Source of the DNA: SZUA-36 sp963774415
GTDB lineage: Bacteria; Pseudomonadota; Gammaproteobacteria; Xanthomonadales; SZUA-36
Direction of reading: 5' to 3'
Length of the DNA stretch: 64,000 bases
NCBI GenBank assembly: GCA_963774415.1
Contig: CAVZEU010000005.1
Coordinates: 228,210-292,209, forward strand
The position numbers were made by a program, and so were the translations under genes. Of the stretch, positions 54,895 through 64,000 are shown piece after piece. A model generated the notes under the pieces. The model was given only the letters and a program-made list of their open reading frames with translations, was not told where the DNA came from and did not search any database. Within the stretch, counting starts at the first letter, position 1. Each line of letters starts with the position of its first letter.

Positions 54895-54917
54895 AATAGG
54901 TATATTATATACCTATT
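54895..54917. promoter_or_regulatory. Perfect 11-1-11 NsrR-type operator before nsrR
   Basis: Half-site AATAGGTATAT (54895-54905), one base, then its exact complement (54907-54917). It lies 18 bases before the nsrR start codon. The form equals that of NsrR sites, although the half-site differs from the AAGATGYATTT of enterobacteria. Confidence 0.7.
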
Positions 54918-55000
54918 ATAAAGACAAGTGTGGGCGCAACGCCGTTGTCGGGACACATTGGATTTTTGGCGTCCGCGTCACAGCCGGCTATGATGCACGC

Positions 55001-55798
<798 letters not shown>

Positions 55799-55853
55799 AA
55801 TGTGGGCGAGTTTCACGCACAATGACTTTCGCGCTGTCGAAGGAGTCAGAAAA

Positions 55854-56906
55854 ATGCGTTTACTAATTTCCCAGAAGTTTGTTCTGAGCCTTGTCGCGGT
55901 TTTTGCCCTTGGCGCTCAATCCGTCCTTGCCAAAGCCGAATCAAATGGTTCCGCCAGACCACCTTTGCCCCAAAAAGAATACGAGGCCCTTTTCACCAGT
56001 TCGTTGCGTGTCGCAGAACGCCTCTTCTATGAAGGCCAGCTTGAGGACGCTTTGCATTTACTCGATGCCGATATTCGCATCATTAAACACAGTAATTGGA
56101 ACATGGATGAAGAGCTGGGCCGGTTGCTTATCACTTACGGTAAATATTCGGCATTTCAAAGCTTTACTACGAACTCGGGGTATGAAGATGCCCGCGCCGC
56201 CTTACGCGCTGCCCGAAAGATTGCCGGTTCAGTGAACAATGAATATTTACTCTCAGATGGCCTGCTTTTCACGGGCTTCGTGCTTTACTCGAAGGCGTAT
56301 AACACTGGCGAAGGCGACTACGGCACCGCGCTTGGCTACCTTCAATCATCACTTCAGCTAAAGCGGGAACTGGGGGACTCGAGAGGGATTTCGGAGGCGC
56401 TGATCTACCTTGGTATTGTCCACGAACGACAAGGGGACGAGACAACGGCCCTTGCCCACTATCAAGAGGCATTGGCGCTGTCGGACCGGAACGATTACAA
56501 ATTGGAGAAGTCCTACGCCACCCGCCACATTGCGTTCGTAAAGGCGGCCCACGGCGATTTGGACGGTGCGCTCAGCAATTTTCTAATGTCCCTCGCGCTC
56601 AGAGAAGAGATCGGCTTTAAGATCTACCTGCCATTTTCCTATTTGTCCGTTGGCCAGATTTACTCAGAGATGGGAAACCTCTCCGAGGCACAGGTGTATT
56701 ACGACAAGGCCTACGCCATGGCTCAACGCCTCGATTTCGAGCGAGTTCAGGTTTTGTGTTTGCTGGCATTGGGAGAAAACGGACTCAGGGGAAATGATAA
56801 GCACACGGCGGCACGGTACTTTCAGAAGGCCGGGGCCCTTTCGGAGTCGATCCAATATGCAAAAGGCGTTGAAAGGGCAAATGAAGGCGTGGCAAGAACA
56901 AGATGA
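55854..56906 (+). CDS. Exported TPR-repeat protein
   Basis: About 350 residues from ATG 55854 (GGAG upstream) with a signal peptide (MRLLISQKFVLSLVAVFALG). The soluble part is all-helical and carries TPR-like repeats: RVAERLFYEGQLEDALHLLD, DYGTALGYLQSSLQLKRELG, TALAHYQEALALS, and AQVYYDKAYAMAQRL. No catalytic domain is visible. The protein is probably a periplasmic interaction scaffold, and its partner is unknown. Codon use here is less GC-rich than in neighbours. The gene starts just after a dispersed repeat. Confidence 0.7.
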   Translation: MRLLISQKFVLSLVAVFALGAQSVLAKAESNGSARPPLPQKEYEALFTSSLRVAERLFYEGQLEDALHLLDADIRIIKHSNWNMDEELGRLLITYGKYSAFQSFTTNSGYEDARAALRAARKIAGSVNNEYLLSDGLLFTGFVLYSKAYNTGEGDYGTALGYLQSSLQLKRELGDSRGISEALIYLGIVHERQGDETTALAHYQEALALSDRNDYKLEKSYATRHIAFVKAAHGDLDGALSNFLMSLALREEIGFKIYLPFSYLSVGQIYSEMGNLSEAQVYYDKAYAMAQRLDFERVQVLCLLALGENGLRGNDKHTAARYFQKAGALSESIQYAKGVERANEGVARTR

Positions 56907-57029
56907 CAACGCCGAAAGCAAACCAGCCGGCAACCGCGTCCGGGCCACAGCAATTTGATCAAACACTTGCTTCACTCGGCCTCCAGTACCTGAAAAAGTG
57001 GAAATTAACTCTAACGCCAATTATTCGCC

Positions 57030-57452
57030 TTAGTCGGACCACGCAAAATAAAGGCCAAGCAGCGCCCAGAACACCAGCAGGCCGATCAGGACAAGCCGAT
57101 CAATTCGCTGCTCGGAATCGATCTGCCTGACGGGGAAGCTGGCGCCGGCGCCATCCGGCCTGTACAGAATCTCAATCGTTTGCCCAACTTCAAGCCCGCG
57201 GAAGACCCCTGGACTGCTCAAGTCCCGTTCGTGCACAACTTTATTGCCGCTCTCATCGACAAATTCATAACTGACCCGGTAATGCACAACCGACTCACTG
57301 CCGGCGTCGTCCGCTTTCAAATCGACGATTTTTGCGGCAATGCTTTTTCCATCCAGTTTCAGCCGACGCAAACGCAACAACTCCCTGAGGTACGCAAACA
57401 CCCCGCCACCGCAGAAGACACTCAAAATGGCGAGATCGAGATTGAACTTCAT
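57030..57452 (-). CDS. DUF3592-type membrane protein
   Basis: The 140-residue protein has membrane helices at both ends (about residues 5-22 and 119-137) and a beta-rich soluble middle: VVHYRVSYEFVDESGNKVVH, then GQTIEILYRPDGAG. This is the DUF3592 layout. The function is unknown. It is convergent with the TPR gene. Confidence 0.7.
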   Translation of the reverse strand: MKFNLDLAILSVFCGGGVFAYLRELLRLRRLKLDGKSIAAKIVDLKADDAGSESVVHYRVSYEFVDESGNKVVHERDLSSPGVFRGLEVGQTIEILYRPDGAGASFPVRQIDSEQRIDRLVLIGLLVFWALLGLYFAWSD

Positions 57453-57558
57453 TGTTGCCCCCGTGTTGACCTTGCCGCCGGTTTATTTCACTTACAGGCT
57501 CGGCGCCGGCGTTGCAGAGCCACAATGCCGGATTGCCAGGCGCGCGTTCGCTCTTGCT

Positions 57559-58296
57559 TTACGCCCGCTTCAGCACCCAGATCACCCAGGGCGGAATGTG
57601 GGTTTCGCTGATCCAATCATAGGGCTCATCTGGTCTCCCCAGCGGCCGGTATTCCGCTTCCACCGCCAGGCCGGCCCTGGAATAGGTCTCGCGATAAGCG
57701 GAGTCATCCCAGCGGATATCGTGGACGGGACGCGCATCCGGAACGTCTGTCATCCGGGTATATACGCTCTCACCATTGCCGGCGGCGAAATTCTGCGGGA
57801 AGCAAGTGCAGATGAACGACGCCCAGTCGTGCGTATAGAGCTCGACGCTCGAGACGATGCTGATCAGGCTTCCGGTGGGCTGCATCACGCGGCCAAGTTC
57901 ACGAAAATTTCGGACTTTCTCCGCGTCGGTCGGGACGTTGTCGAAGGTAAATGCGCTCAGCACCAAATCACAGCTCGCATCCGGAATGACGGAAAGGTTA
58001 CCGTTGGAGACGAGCCTGTAGTCGCCCCACGGATCGAGCTCATGTGCCTTGGCGAGCATCTGGGCGGAGATATCGACACCGACGGTTGTAAAACCCAGAC
58101 CCCGGAGATACCGCGTCGAACGCCCCGCACCGCATCCGAAATCCAGCGCAACCGCGGAATTGAGGGTCACGTGCCTTGCAATAACGTCCGGCAGATCCCG
58201 AAAGGCCAGGTAATAGGTGCCCGGCTGGTCGAGCATCGCATAGGCTGCCGCCCGTTCCGGATCCTCGTATACGTTTCTGAATTCCCGTATGTTCAT
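57559..58296 (-). CDS. Class I SAM-dependent methyltransferase
   Basis: The 245-residue cytosolic protein has the SAM-binding motif ALDFGCGAGRSTRYLRGLGF (about residues 49-68) with the acidic motif II in TVGVDISAQML, and the later SCDLVLSAFTFDNVP. The substrate is unknown. ATG 58296 gives a usual family start (NIREFRNVYEDPERAAAYA); the longer frame to 58419 overlaps the promoter of the next gene. It is divergent from the F420-type oxidoreductase, so it may share control with it. Confidence 0.8.
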   Translation of the reverse strand: MNIREFRNVYEDPERAAAYAMLDQPGTYYLAFRDLPDVIARHVTLNSAVALDFGCGAGRSTRYLRGLGFTTVGVDISAQMLAKAHELDPWGDYRLVSNGNLSVIPDASCDLVLSAFTFDNVPTDAEKVRNFRELGRVMQPTGSLISIVSSVELYTHDWASFICTCFPQNFAAGNGESVYTRMTDVPDARPVHDIRWDDSAYRETYSRAGLAVEAEYRPLGRPDEPYDWISETHIPPWVIWVLKRA

Positions 58297-58526
58297 TGCG
58301 CCGAGTCCTGGAAACTGCCTGGCGCAAGTATACGATTTCCAGGCACCACAAAAGGCATTTGGGACGGGTATTTGCGATGAAATACAGGATTTGTGGGCCG
58401 AGTGCTCAGCGCGCGCCATGCCGCAAAGACACTCGTTGGCGTCGCTCCCGAACGGGCCCGATGGAACCGACCCAACCGGTCGGCGTAAAATGCAGCCATG
58501 GTTACGTCAAAGGAGCTAGAATCATC

Positions 58527-59534
58527 ATGAAAGTGGACGCCGGCATCGGCTGGGAACTGGATCAGGCGGGCGCCCGGGCGCGGGCCTTCGAGGACATGGG
58601 CTTCTCCGGCGTTTTCACCTGGGAAACCGCACACGATCCATTCTTTCCGCTGCTCCTCGCGGCGCAGCAGACGGAGAAAGTCGACCTGATCACCGCCATC
58701 GCGGTGGCGTTCTCGCGCAACCCGATGAGCCTCGCCTACATCGGCCACGACCTCAACTCGACCTCAAAGGGCCGCTTTATCCTCGGCCTGGGATCGCAGA
58801 TCAAACCGCACATCAGCAAACGATTCAGTATGCCCTGGTCACACCCGGCGGCCCGGATGCGCGAGTTCATCCTGGCGCTGCGGGCGATCTGGGCCTGCTG
58901 GCACGAGGGCAAGCCGCTGAACTTCGCCGGCAGGTTCTATAGCCACACGCTGATGACGCCGTTCTTCACACCGACCGACAACGAGTACGGCGCACCGCGC
59001 GTATTCCTGGCGGCCGTCGGCCCGCGGATGGCGGAAGTGGCGGGCGAAGTGGCGGACGGAGTGATCATCCATGCGTTCACGACCGAGAAGTACCTGCGCG
59101 GGACGACGCTGCCCGCCCTGGAGCGTGGCTGGGCCAAGGCCGGCAGGAAGCGCGAGGATTTCGAGATCAACTACCCGATGTTCGTGGTGACCGGCAGAAA
59201 TGAAAAGGAAATGGAAAAAGCCAGGGCGACCACGTGCCAGCAGATCGCCTTCTACGGCTCCACGCCCGCCTACAGGCCGGTGCTGGAGTCCATCGGCGCC
59301 GGCGAACTGCAGTCCGAACTCAATAAGCTGTCCAAGCAGGGCCGTTGGCAGGAGATGGGGGGCCTGATCAGCGACGACATCCTGGATGCGTTCGCGGTAC
59401 GCGGCGAACCGGAGACCATCGCCGAACAAATCGAGGCCCGTTACGGCGATCTGCTGGATCGCACCTCAGCGCTGTATGCGAACATCCCGCAGGAAGACCT
59501 GGTCAAGATCATCCGGCATTTGCAGTCAGTCTAA
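58527..59534 (+). CDS. LLM-class, F420-type oxidoreductase (TIGR03617-like)
   Basis: The 335-residue TIM-barrel protein starts KVDAGIGWELDQAGARARAF, with GFSGVFTWETAHDPFFPL, LITAIAVAFSRNPMSL, and GRFILGLGSQIKPHISKRFS. This is the pattern of the luciferase-like subgroup TIGR03617, known from mycobacteria and predicted to use F420. FMN use cannot be excluded. AAGGAG lies 11 bases upstream of ATG 58527. No F420 biosynthesis gene is in the window, but an NpdG-like F420:NADP oxidoreductase lies at 7.6 kb. The substrate is unknown. Confidence 0.82.
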   Translation: MKVDAGIGWELDQAGARARAFEDMGFSGVFTWETAHDPFFPLLLAAQQTEKVDLITAIAVAFSRNPMSLAYIGHDLNSTSKGRFILGLGSQIKPHISKRFSMPWSHPAARMREFILALRAIWACWHEGKPLNFAGRFYSHTLMTPFFTPTDNEYGAPRVFLAAVGPRMAEVAGEVADGVIIHAFTTEKYLRGTTLPALERGWAKAGRKREDFEINYPMFVVTGRNEKEMEKARATTCQQIAFYGSTPAYRPVLESIGAGELQSELNKLSKQGRWQEMGGLISDDILDAFAVRGEPETIAEQIEARYGDLLDRTSALYANIPQEDLVKIIRHLQSV

Positions 59535-59551
59535 AGTGTCTGAGCCGCAAT

Positions 59552-60232
59552 CTACCAGGTGGCCGGCTTCCAGTTCTGCTCCGAGCCGTTGGCCATGCTG
59601 CCGGCGACAATGACCGTGTCGCTCTTGTAGTAATGCGGGATCACCGGCAGGTTCAGCGGGGCGGGCGAGCCTTTCATGATGCGCCCGGACAGATCGTAAT
59701 GTGAACCGTGACACGGACAAAAGAAACCGCCGGGCCAGTTCGCCACCTGCCTCGGTGCATTCGCCTTCCGCAGGTATTCCGGGATGCAGCCCAGGTGGGT
59801 GCAGATTCCGACCACCAGCAGGTAATGGGGTTTGATGGAACGTTGCACGGGATCCCAGTGCGGCAAGTTCGACGGTTGTTGCGGCGTTTTGCTCCGGGGA
59901 TCCTTGAGACGGCTGTTGAGTTTGCTCAGCCCCTGCAGTTGTTGATCAGTACGGTGCAGCACCCACACGGGTTTCTTGCGCCAGGTCGTGGACATCATCT
60001 GTCCCGGCTTGAGTTTACCGACGTCGATTTCAACCGGCGCTCCGCCCGCCAGGGCGCGGGCGCTCGGTTCCAGGGATTCGATGAAGGGAACCGCCGCTGT
60101 AGCGACACCGGCGGCCCCCACTATCGAGGCTGCGGTGGTGAGAAAGCGGCGCCTTGCCGGGTCTTCGGGGGATTCGAGCGAATCGCCCGGTGCGATTGAA
60201 ATCGTACCGTCATTGTTATTGGCGTTGCTCAT
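59552..60232 (-). CDS. petA: Rieske iron-sulfur subunit of the cytochrome bc1 complex
   Basis: The 226-residue protein has a Tat signal-anchor (ARRRFLTTAASIVGAAGVA) and the Rieske cluster motifs CTHLGC (C144, H146; disulphide C149) and CPCHGSHY (C172, H175; disulphide C174). It transfers electrons from ubiquinol to cytochrome c1. AGGAGA precedes ATG 60232. Unusually, no petB or petC follows: the next gene is on the opposite strand and ends 17 bases away. The usual Gammaproteobacterial petABC operon is thus not present here. Confidence 0.9.
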   Translation of the reverse strand: MSNANNNDGTISIAPGDSLESPEDPARRRFLTTAASIVGAAGVATAAVPFIESLEPSARALAGGAPVEIDVGKLKPGQMMSTTWRKKPVWVLHRTDQQLQGLSKLNSRLKDPRSKTPQQPSNLPHWDPVQRSIKPHYLLVVGICTHLGCIPEYLRKANAPRQVANWPGGFFCPCHGSHYDLSGRIMKGSPAPLNLPVIPHYYKSDTVIVAGSMANGSEQNWKPATW

Positions 60233-60630
60233 TCAGTCTCCTGCGTTGAGGAGCCGCCCAGCGCCTTTCGATCGCCGTGGAATGAATCCGCGCCATCGCA
60301 GCAAGCCGGGCACTCCCGGTTTATCGGTAATTCCTGAAGTATTCGACGAGGTAAAGGCGCTGGTGTTCCCGAGCCCTTCCAATCCCGGGCACATAGCGAT
60401 ACCAAGTGCCGCTTTCCTCGCGCCACTTCGAATATTTGGGGTCAAGGTAAAAACTCGATATTCAGGGCCAGAATAAAAAATTCTGCCCACGGACCTGTTG
60501 AAGTGATAAGGGGTAATTTGGGGTCAGAGTTATACCCTGACCCCAATAATATTGCGGGATATTCGTCAGTAAACCGGGGCGATATCCGGGGTCGAAGTTT
60601 TTCCTGACCCCGAATATCGTCAGGGTTCAA
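60233..60630. other. Intergenic gap rich in dispersed repeats
   Basis: About 400 bases between petA and the next minus-strand gene. No gene is supported. The part from 60438 on is mostly copies and hairpins of the GGGGTCAG element. The upstream part presumably holds the petA promoter, though no clear -35/-10 pair stands out. Confidence 0.5.
60438..60618. repeat. Cluster of GGGGTCAG repeats and hairpins
   Basis: A copy at 60438-60452 (GGGGTCAAGGTAAAA), an inverted pair at 60518-60546 (TTGGGGTCAG facing CTGACCCCAA around a short loop), and another pair with arms at 60581-60593 (GATATCCGGGGTC) and 60606-60618. They follow the 3' end of the secreted-protein gene and could also end its transcript. 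Confidence 0.75.
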
Positions 60631-61638
60631 TCACAAAAGTGGAATGAAGTCGTTCCCGCCAATATTGATCTCGCCCCACTGCAGGTCGCCGCTGTTTTCA
60701 GGCGGCGACGGCGCGTATGGGCCGTCGTCACACATGGGAGACGTTGTCTCACCGTCATCGTAGACGACGTTGGAACCGCCATCGACACTGTATGCGCCAT
60801 TATCCGCCCAGATACAGATCGCGCCGCGGAACTTGGTCCGGCCCTTGCCTTTGGCGTCCGGCAAGTAGTAAGTCCCGTTCGCGGGAACCCCGATTAAGGA
60901 GTTGCCCTCACCCAGATCAAAACTGGTCGTTGCGGCATTGATCATTACGATGACCGCCGAGCCAGTGTCTTCGTTGCTGCACTCATATTCCCATTCAACA
61001 AGTCCCGCCAGCCGCTGGTCGCCGTCGGATTCGTAAAACTGGTTGGGGAATCCAATATCATTGGGATGAAAATTGCAGCTGACGCCATTGCGGTAATTGA
61101 CCTCGAGCCAGCCTACCTGAGCTTCGATGAGGTCGCCGCCGTCCGGGTCGGAAAATCCGGCGGAATAAGCCACGCCCTTGAACGAAACGTTCTGGGTTTT
61201 CTCGTTGCCCTTGATCTTGCGGTCACCGATGACGCCGCCGAACTTAGCCCAGGAAAGGACATTCGCCCCGTCACAGTAAACGGCGTCCAGATGGGTTTCG
61301 TCGGTTTGCGCTTCCAGGGTTACTTGATTGGCCCAACCAACATCATAGGGCGACACATCCGGAAAGCCGATGATATTGTCAGACACACCGATAACTTCGC
61401 CGCCATCGGTGATCCCATCAGGCGAATCGAAACAGATGTTGTCCAAAAAGTTCACGGTGATCGTGTCACTTTCATCCATATCGGCGTAGGAGAGGTCCGG
61501 TGCGTGCAGCGCGTTGCCCGCGTTCACGACACCGGAAGAATTCGCGACCTGGTCGGCCCAGGGATCGGCGAAAACGCTCCCGCTTGCGAGTGCGAAGGCG
61601 ATACCCACCACCAGGGGTCTTAGTACGTTCCTTTTCAT
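60631..61638 (-). CDS. Secreted protein of unknown function
   Basis: The 335-residue protein starts at ATG 61638, set by AAGGAG, with a signal peptide (MKRNVLRPLVVGIAFALASG, cut after SVFA). The mature part is acidic, Gly/Asp/Asn-rich and beta-like, with six or more cysteines (NICFDSPDG, VYCDGAN, YRNGVSCNFHPND, YECSNED, ICIWADNG, PMCDDG), so disulphides are likely. I do not recognise a family. It is divergent from the ATP-grasp gene and followed by a repeat cluster. Confidence 0.65.
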   Translation of the reverse strand: MKRNVLRPLVVGIAFALASGSVFADPWADQVANSSGVVNAGNALHAPDLSYADMDESDTITVNFLDNICFDSPDGITDGGEVIGVSDNIIGFPDVSPYDVGWANQVTLEAQTDETHLDAVYCDGANVLSWAKFGGVIGDRKIKGNEKTQNVSFKGVAYSAGFSDPDGGDLIEAQVGWLEVNYRNGVSCNFHPNDIGFPNQFYESDGDQRLAGLVEWEYECSNEDTGSAVIVMINAATTSFDLGEGNSLIGVPANGTYYLPDAKGKGRTKFRGAICIWADNGAYSVDGGSNVVYDDGETTSPMCDDGPYAPSPPENSGDLQWGEINIGGNDFIPLL

Positions 61639-61823
61639 CTTGTTTCTCCTTAAGATAAGGAAGCTGGAAAACTCGTGAAAGGGGAGGGTCATACCGGTGC
61701 TCGGCGTGGGGCAATATACCGGTAATTACCCCCCATGAATTTTACTACGAAATCATGACACGCTGAAGCATCAATTAAGTACAGGCGGGCTAAAATCGGC
61801 AAAAATTCTGGGACGGAGAGGCA

Positions 61824-62831
61824 ATGACAATTCTGTTTACAAAAGGCATCAACGATCGCAACCAGGTCGAGATCATGCCGAAGAAGAACGGCCAGTTCGA
61901 TTTCAAAATCGACGGCAGCTGTAACGTGATGAACCACCTCGGGTTCGACAAAGCCGCGGTGGCATCCGTTCTCCTGTTCGGCAACCAGGTCAGGCAGCCG
62001 GGGTTCCAATTGCCCGAAACGCCATCGCTGATTTTCAACCAGATCAGCGATCCCGATTCTCATCGGGGCGCCCTCGAGCGTTGCGTGCAATTGTGCGAGC
62101 AAGTGCCCTGCCCGGTTATCAACCGGCCGGAAAAAATTCTGGCCACCTCGCGTGAGCGAGTATCAGAAATGCTGCAGGGCATCCCGGGCGTGGTCATGCC
62201 GCAAACGATCCGCTGCCAGCCGAATTCGCCGGCGGATGTGTTCACACAAGCGGAGGCCGCCGACTTGAAATATCCCGTTATCGTCCGCCAGGCCGGCGCG
62301 CACGGCGGCAAGACCAGCACACTGATCAGCGGCCGGGACGACCTGCCGAAGCTCGATGTCTATCCGTTCGACGGCTCTGAGTTCTACCTGACCGAGTTCG
62401 TGGATTATAAAGACCGGGACGGGCTGTACCGGAAGATGAGGATCGTGGTCGTGGACGGCAAACCCCTGTTCAGACACCTGTTGGGCGACCGCCGTTGGAT
62501 GATCCACGCCGCCAGCCTGAATTACATGGACGAACACCCCGAACTCTTTCGGCAGGAACAAGAGACCTTCAACGGCTTCGAGACGGAACTCGCACCCGGA
62601 ATCCAACCTGCTATCGACGCCATCGCCGAGCGCATGGGCCTGGAGTACTTCGGCATCGACTGTCACATCGACGAGGCGGGCGAGATGCTGGTCTTCGAAG
62701 CCAACGCGAACATGAACGTATTCTCCAATACGCGCTCGCGGTCAACGAAGGAAATCGGCATCATCCGGCAGCATCTGCGGCGGCTGATCGAGCATCGGGC
62801 CAAAACGAAATCAGAGGTCAGCCGCCGTTGA
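61824..62831 (+). CDS. RimK-like ATP-grasp enzyme
   Basis: The 335-residue cytosolic protein has the ATP-grasp core: ADLKYPVIVRQAGAHGGKTS (ATP-binding lysine and glycine loop, about residues 151-170), FYLTEFVDY, RKMRIVVVDGKPLFRHLL, and the metal-binding GIDCHIDEAGEMLVFEANAN near the end. Such enzymes join a carboxylate to an amine, for example adding amino acids to peptides. The N-terminal 120 residues are not clearly a known domain. A terminator-like hairpin follows. The substrate cannot be inferred from neighbours. Confidence 0.75.
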   Translation: MTILFTKGINDRNQVEIMPKKNGQFDFKIDGSCNVMNHLGFDKAAVASVLLFGNQVRQPGFQLPETPSLIFNQISDPDSHRGALERCVQLCEQVPCPVINRPEKILATSRERVSEMLQGIPGVVMPQTIRCQPNSPADVFTQAEAADLKYPVIVRQAGAHGGKTSTLISGRDDLPKLDVYPFDGSEFYLTEFVDYKDRDGLYRKMRIVVVDGKPLFRHLLGDRRWMIHAASLNYMDEHPELFRQEQETFNGFETELAPGIQPAIDAIAERMGLEYFGIDCHIDEAGEMLVFEANANMNVFSNTRSRSTKEIGIIRQHLRRLIEHRAKTKSEVSRR

Positions 62832-62842
62832 CCCTGATCACG

Positions 62843-62886
62843 ATTTATCGACTTTCGTTCGATATTTGGATTCCAAGTCGATAAAT
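62843..62886 (+). terminator. Terminator-like hairpin after the ATP-grasp gene
   Basis: ATTTATCGACTT (62843-62854) is perfectly complementary to 62875-62886 around a 20-base loop and is followed by TTTTG. It lies 12 bases after the ATP-grasp stop codon. Confidence 0.6.
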
Positions 62887-62984
62887 TTTGATACATCCCT
62901 ACCAAGCTGATCCCATGTAGTTATCTACGTTTTCAGTCTTTGGCGAAAGTTGCGGCCGGCGTTCAGATTTGTCAGAGTAAAAAA

Positions 62985-64000
62985 ATGCGCAAGCCAATCC
63001 TCGTCACGCTCCTGTCGGGTCTGATACCGGTGCTGTCGCTGGCTGCAGGCGCGCCTCCGCCTGTCATCGACATGCACCTGCATGCCATTCCCATCGATTT
63101 TCAGGGACCGCCTCCGCAGACCATCTGCGCGCCTTATTCACCATTCCCGGCGTGGGATCCAAATAGCAGCTACCCCGAGACATTCGAAAAATACGGTGAA
63201 GAAGCAGGCTGCGGGAAACCGATCACCTCGCCGATGACGACCGACGAAGTGATGCGGAAAACGCTTGCGGTACTTAAACGTTACAACGTCATCGGCGTCA
63301 CCAGCGGCCCGATGCAACTGGTGGAAAAATGGCGAAAGGCCTCGCCGCGCCGCATCATCCCGGGCCTCCTGTTCCAACTGGGAGAGAACGCCCCCGACCC
63401 CGAAACCGTCCGCCGCTGGCACGAGGGAGGCAAGCTGCAGGTGTTCGGCGAGGTCACCATCCAGTACCAGGGCATCGAGCCGGATGACCCGAGGTTCGAA
63501 CCCTGGCTGGCCCTGGCCGAGAAAATCGATGTGCCGGTGGGCATCCACATCGGCACTGGACCACCCGGAGCACCCTACCTTGGTTTTCCGAATTACCGTG
63601 CGCGAATGCACAGCCCTTTGAGCCTGGAGGAGCCCCTTCTCAAGCACCCGGGGCTGCGGGTGTATGTCATGCACGCGGGTTGGCCGATGCTGGATGACAC
63701 GCTGGCCCTGCTCTATGCCCATCCGCAGGTGTACGTGGGGCTGGGCGTGATCGACTACGTCCTGCCCAGGGCGGAGTTCCACCGCTACCTGCGGCGGTTG
63801 GTCGAAGCGGGCTTTGGCAACAGGGTCATGTTCGGTTCGGACCAGATGATCTGGCCGGAAACCATCGGCATCGCCATCGAGTCGATCAAGTCCGCCGATT
63901 TTCTTTCACACAAGCAGAAGCGCGACATTCTCTACAACAATGCCGCCTGCTTCCTCAGGCTGTCGGACGAGCAAATCGCGTCGCATCACCATAGGTCCGC
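62985..64000 (+). CDS. Exported amidohydrolase (amidohydrolase_2-like), partial
   Basis: The reading frame from ATG 62985 stays open to the window end (about 338 residues, 3' end missing). A signal peptide (MRKPILVTLLSGLIPVLSLA) is followed by the metal-binding VIDMHLHAIP at about residues 27-36, VPVGIHIGTGPPG, LRVYVMHAGWPML, and MFGSDQMIWPE, which are the ligand positions of the amidohydrolase_2 family. The late ILYNNAACFLRLSDEQIA is typical of the family's C-terminal end, so only a few residues are missing. These enzymes hydrolyse or decarboxylate small cyclic or aromatic compounds; export is less usual. Confidence 0.82.
   Translation, partial: MRKPILVTLLSGLIPVLSLAAGAPPPVIDMHLHAIPIDFQGPPPQTICAPYSPFPAWDPNSSYPETFEKYGEEAGCGKPITSPMTTDEVMRKTLAVLKRYNVIGVTSGPMQLVEKWRKASPRRIIPGLLFQLGENAPDPETVRRWHEGGKLQVFGEVTIQYQGIEPDDPRFEPWLALAEKIDVPVGIHIGTGPPGAPYLGFPNYRARMHSPLSLEEPLLKHPGLRVYVMHAGWPMLDDTLALLYAHPQVYVGLGVIDYVLPRAEFHRYLRRLVEAGFGNRVMFGSDQMIWPETIGIAIESIKSADFLSHKQKRDILYNNAACFLRLSDEQIASHHHRS

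Overview
The window looks like a chromosomal segment of a free-living, respiring, GC-rich Gammaproteobacterium. The evidence is the mix of gene families: a PilV/PilW/PilX/FimT minor-pilin operon, a cytochrome c-dependent nitric oxide reductase cluster under an NsrR-type Rrf2 regulator, SCO/CtaG oxidase-assembly genes, an NnrS protein, a TonB-dependent receptor, several secreted proteases and tandem TolB/TPR membrane proteins. Marine or soil lineages near Woeseiales or Steroidobacterales would fit, but that is inference. I see no rRNA, tRNA, CRISPR array, transposase or integrase.

Layout. 1-2.4 kb: an AT-rich, twice-frameshifted AAA/OLD-type ATPase running off the left edge, a frameshifted cytochrome P460 and a SnoaL-like secreted protein behind a Fur-box-like site. 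2.6-8.3 kb: a large secreted zinc protease with thrombospondin-3 repeats, DUF488, NnrS and an F420-type NADP oxidoreductase. 8.3-15.4 kb: an accessory uptake and oxidation locus (EthD protein, 2OG-Fe(II) oxygenase, TonB receptor, divergent LysR, gluconate-dehydrogenase-like small subunit, frameshifted GMC oxidoreductase). 15.5-20.5 kb: minor pilin operon with an unusually large PilV. 20.7-24.7 kb: CtaG, SCO, a membrane-anchored cytochrome c, and small envelope proteins. 24.7-30.2 kb: three tandem TolB/TPR paralogues. 30.5-32.4 kb: YqjE/ElaB-like pair and a TauE/SafE transporter. 32.5-35.1 kb: ECF sigma factor, NrsF anti-sigma and a secreted spondin-domain protein, with two matching ECF promoter motifs. 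35.2-49 kb: sortilin-like propeller protein, RhlE helicase, YkoF-like protein, S8 protease, GNAT, cysteine synthase and an exported M3 peptidase. 49.1-54.9 kb: norC-norB-norD-norQ plus nsrR, with matching 11-1-11 operators in front of nsrR and norC. 55-64 kb: sirtuin, TPR protein, DUF3592, methyltransferase, LLM-class (F420-type) oxidoreductase, a lone Rieske protein, an unknown secreted protein, an ATP-grasp enzyme and a partial amidohydrolase.

How genes work together. NorCB reduces NO, NorD and NorQ activate it, NsrR senses NO, and NnrS (43 kb away) probably belongs to the same stress response. The sigma/NrsF pair appears to control itself and the spondin gene. The LysR/TonB/oxygenase/GMC locus looks like a substrate uptake and oxidation module of unknown substrate. 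Many intergenic gaps carry a dispersed GGGGTCAGRGTAAA repeat, often as inverted pairs. Three genes carry apparent frameshifts, which could be real decay or assembly errors.
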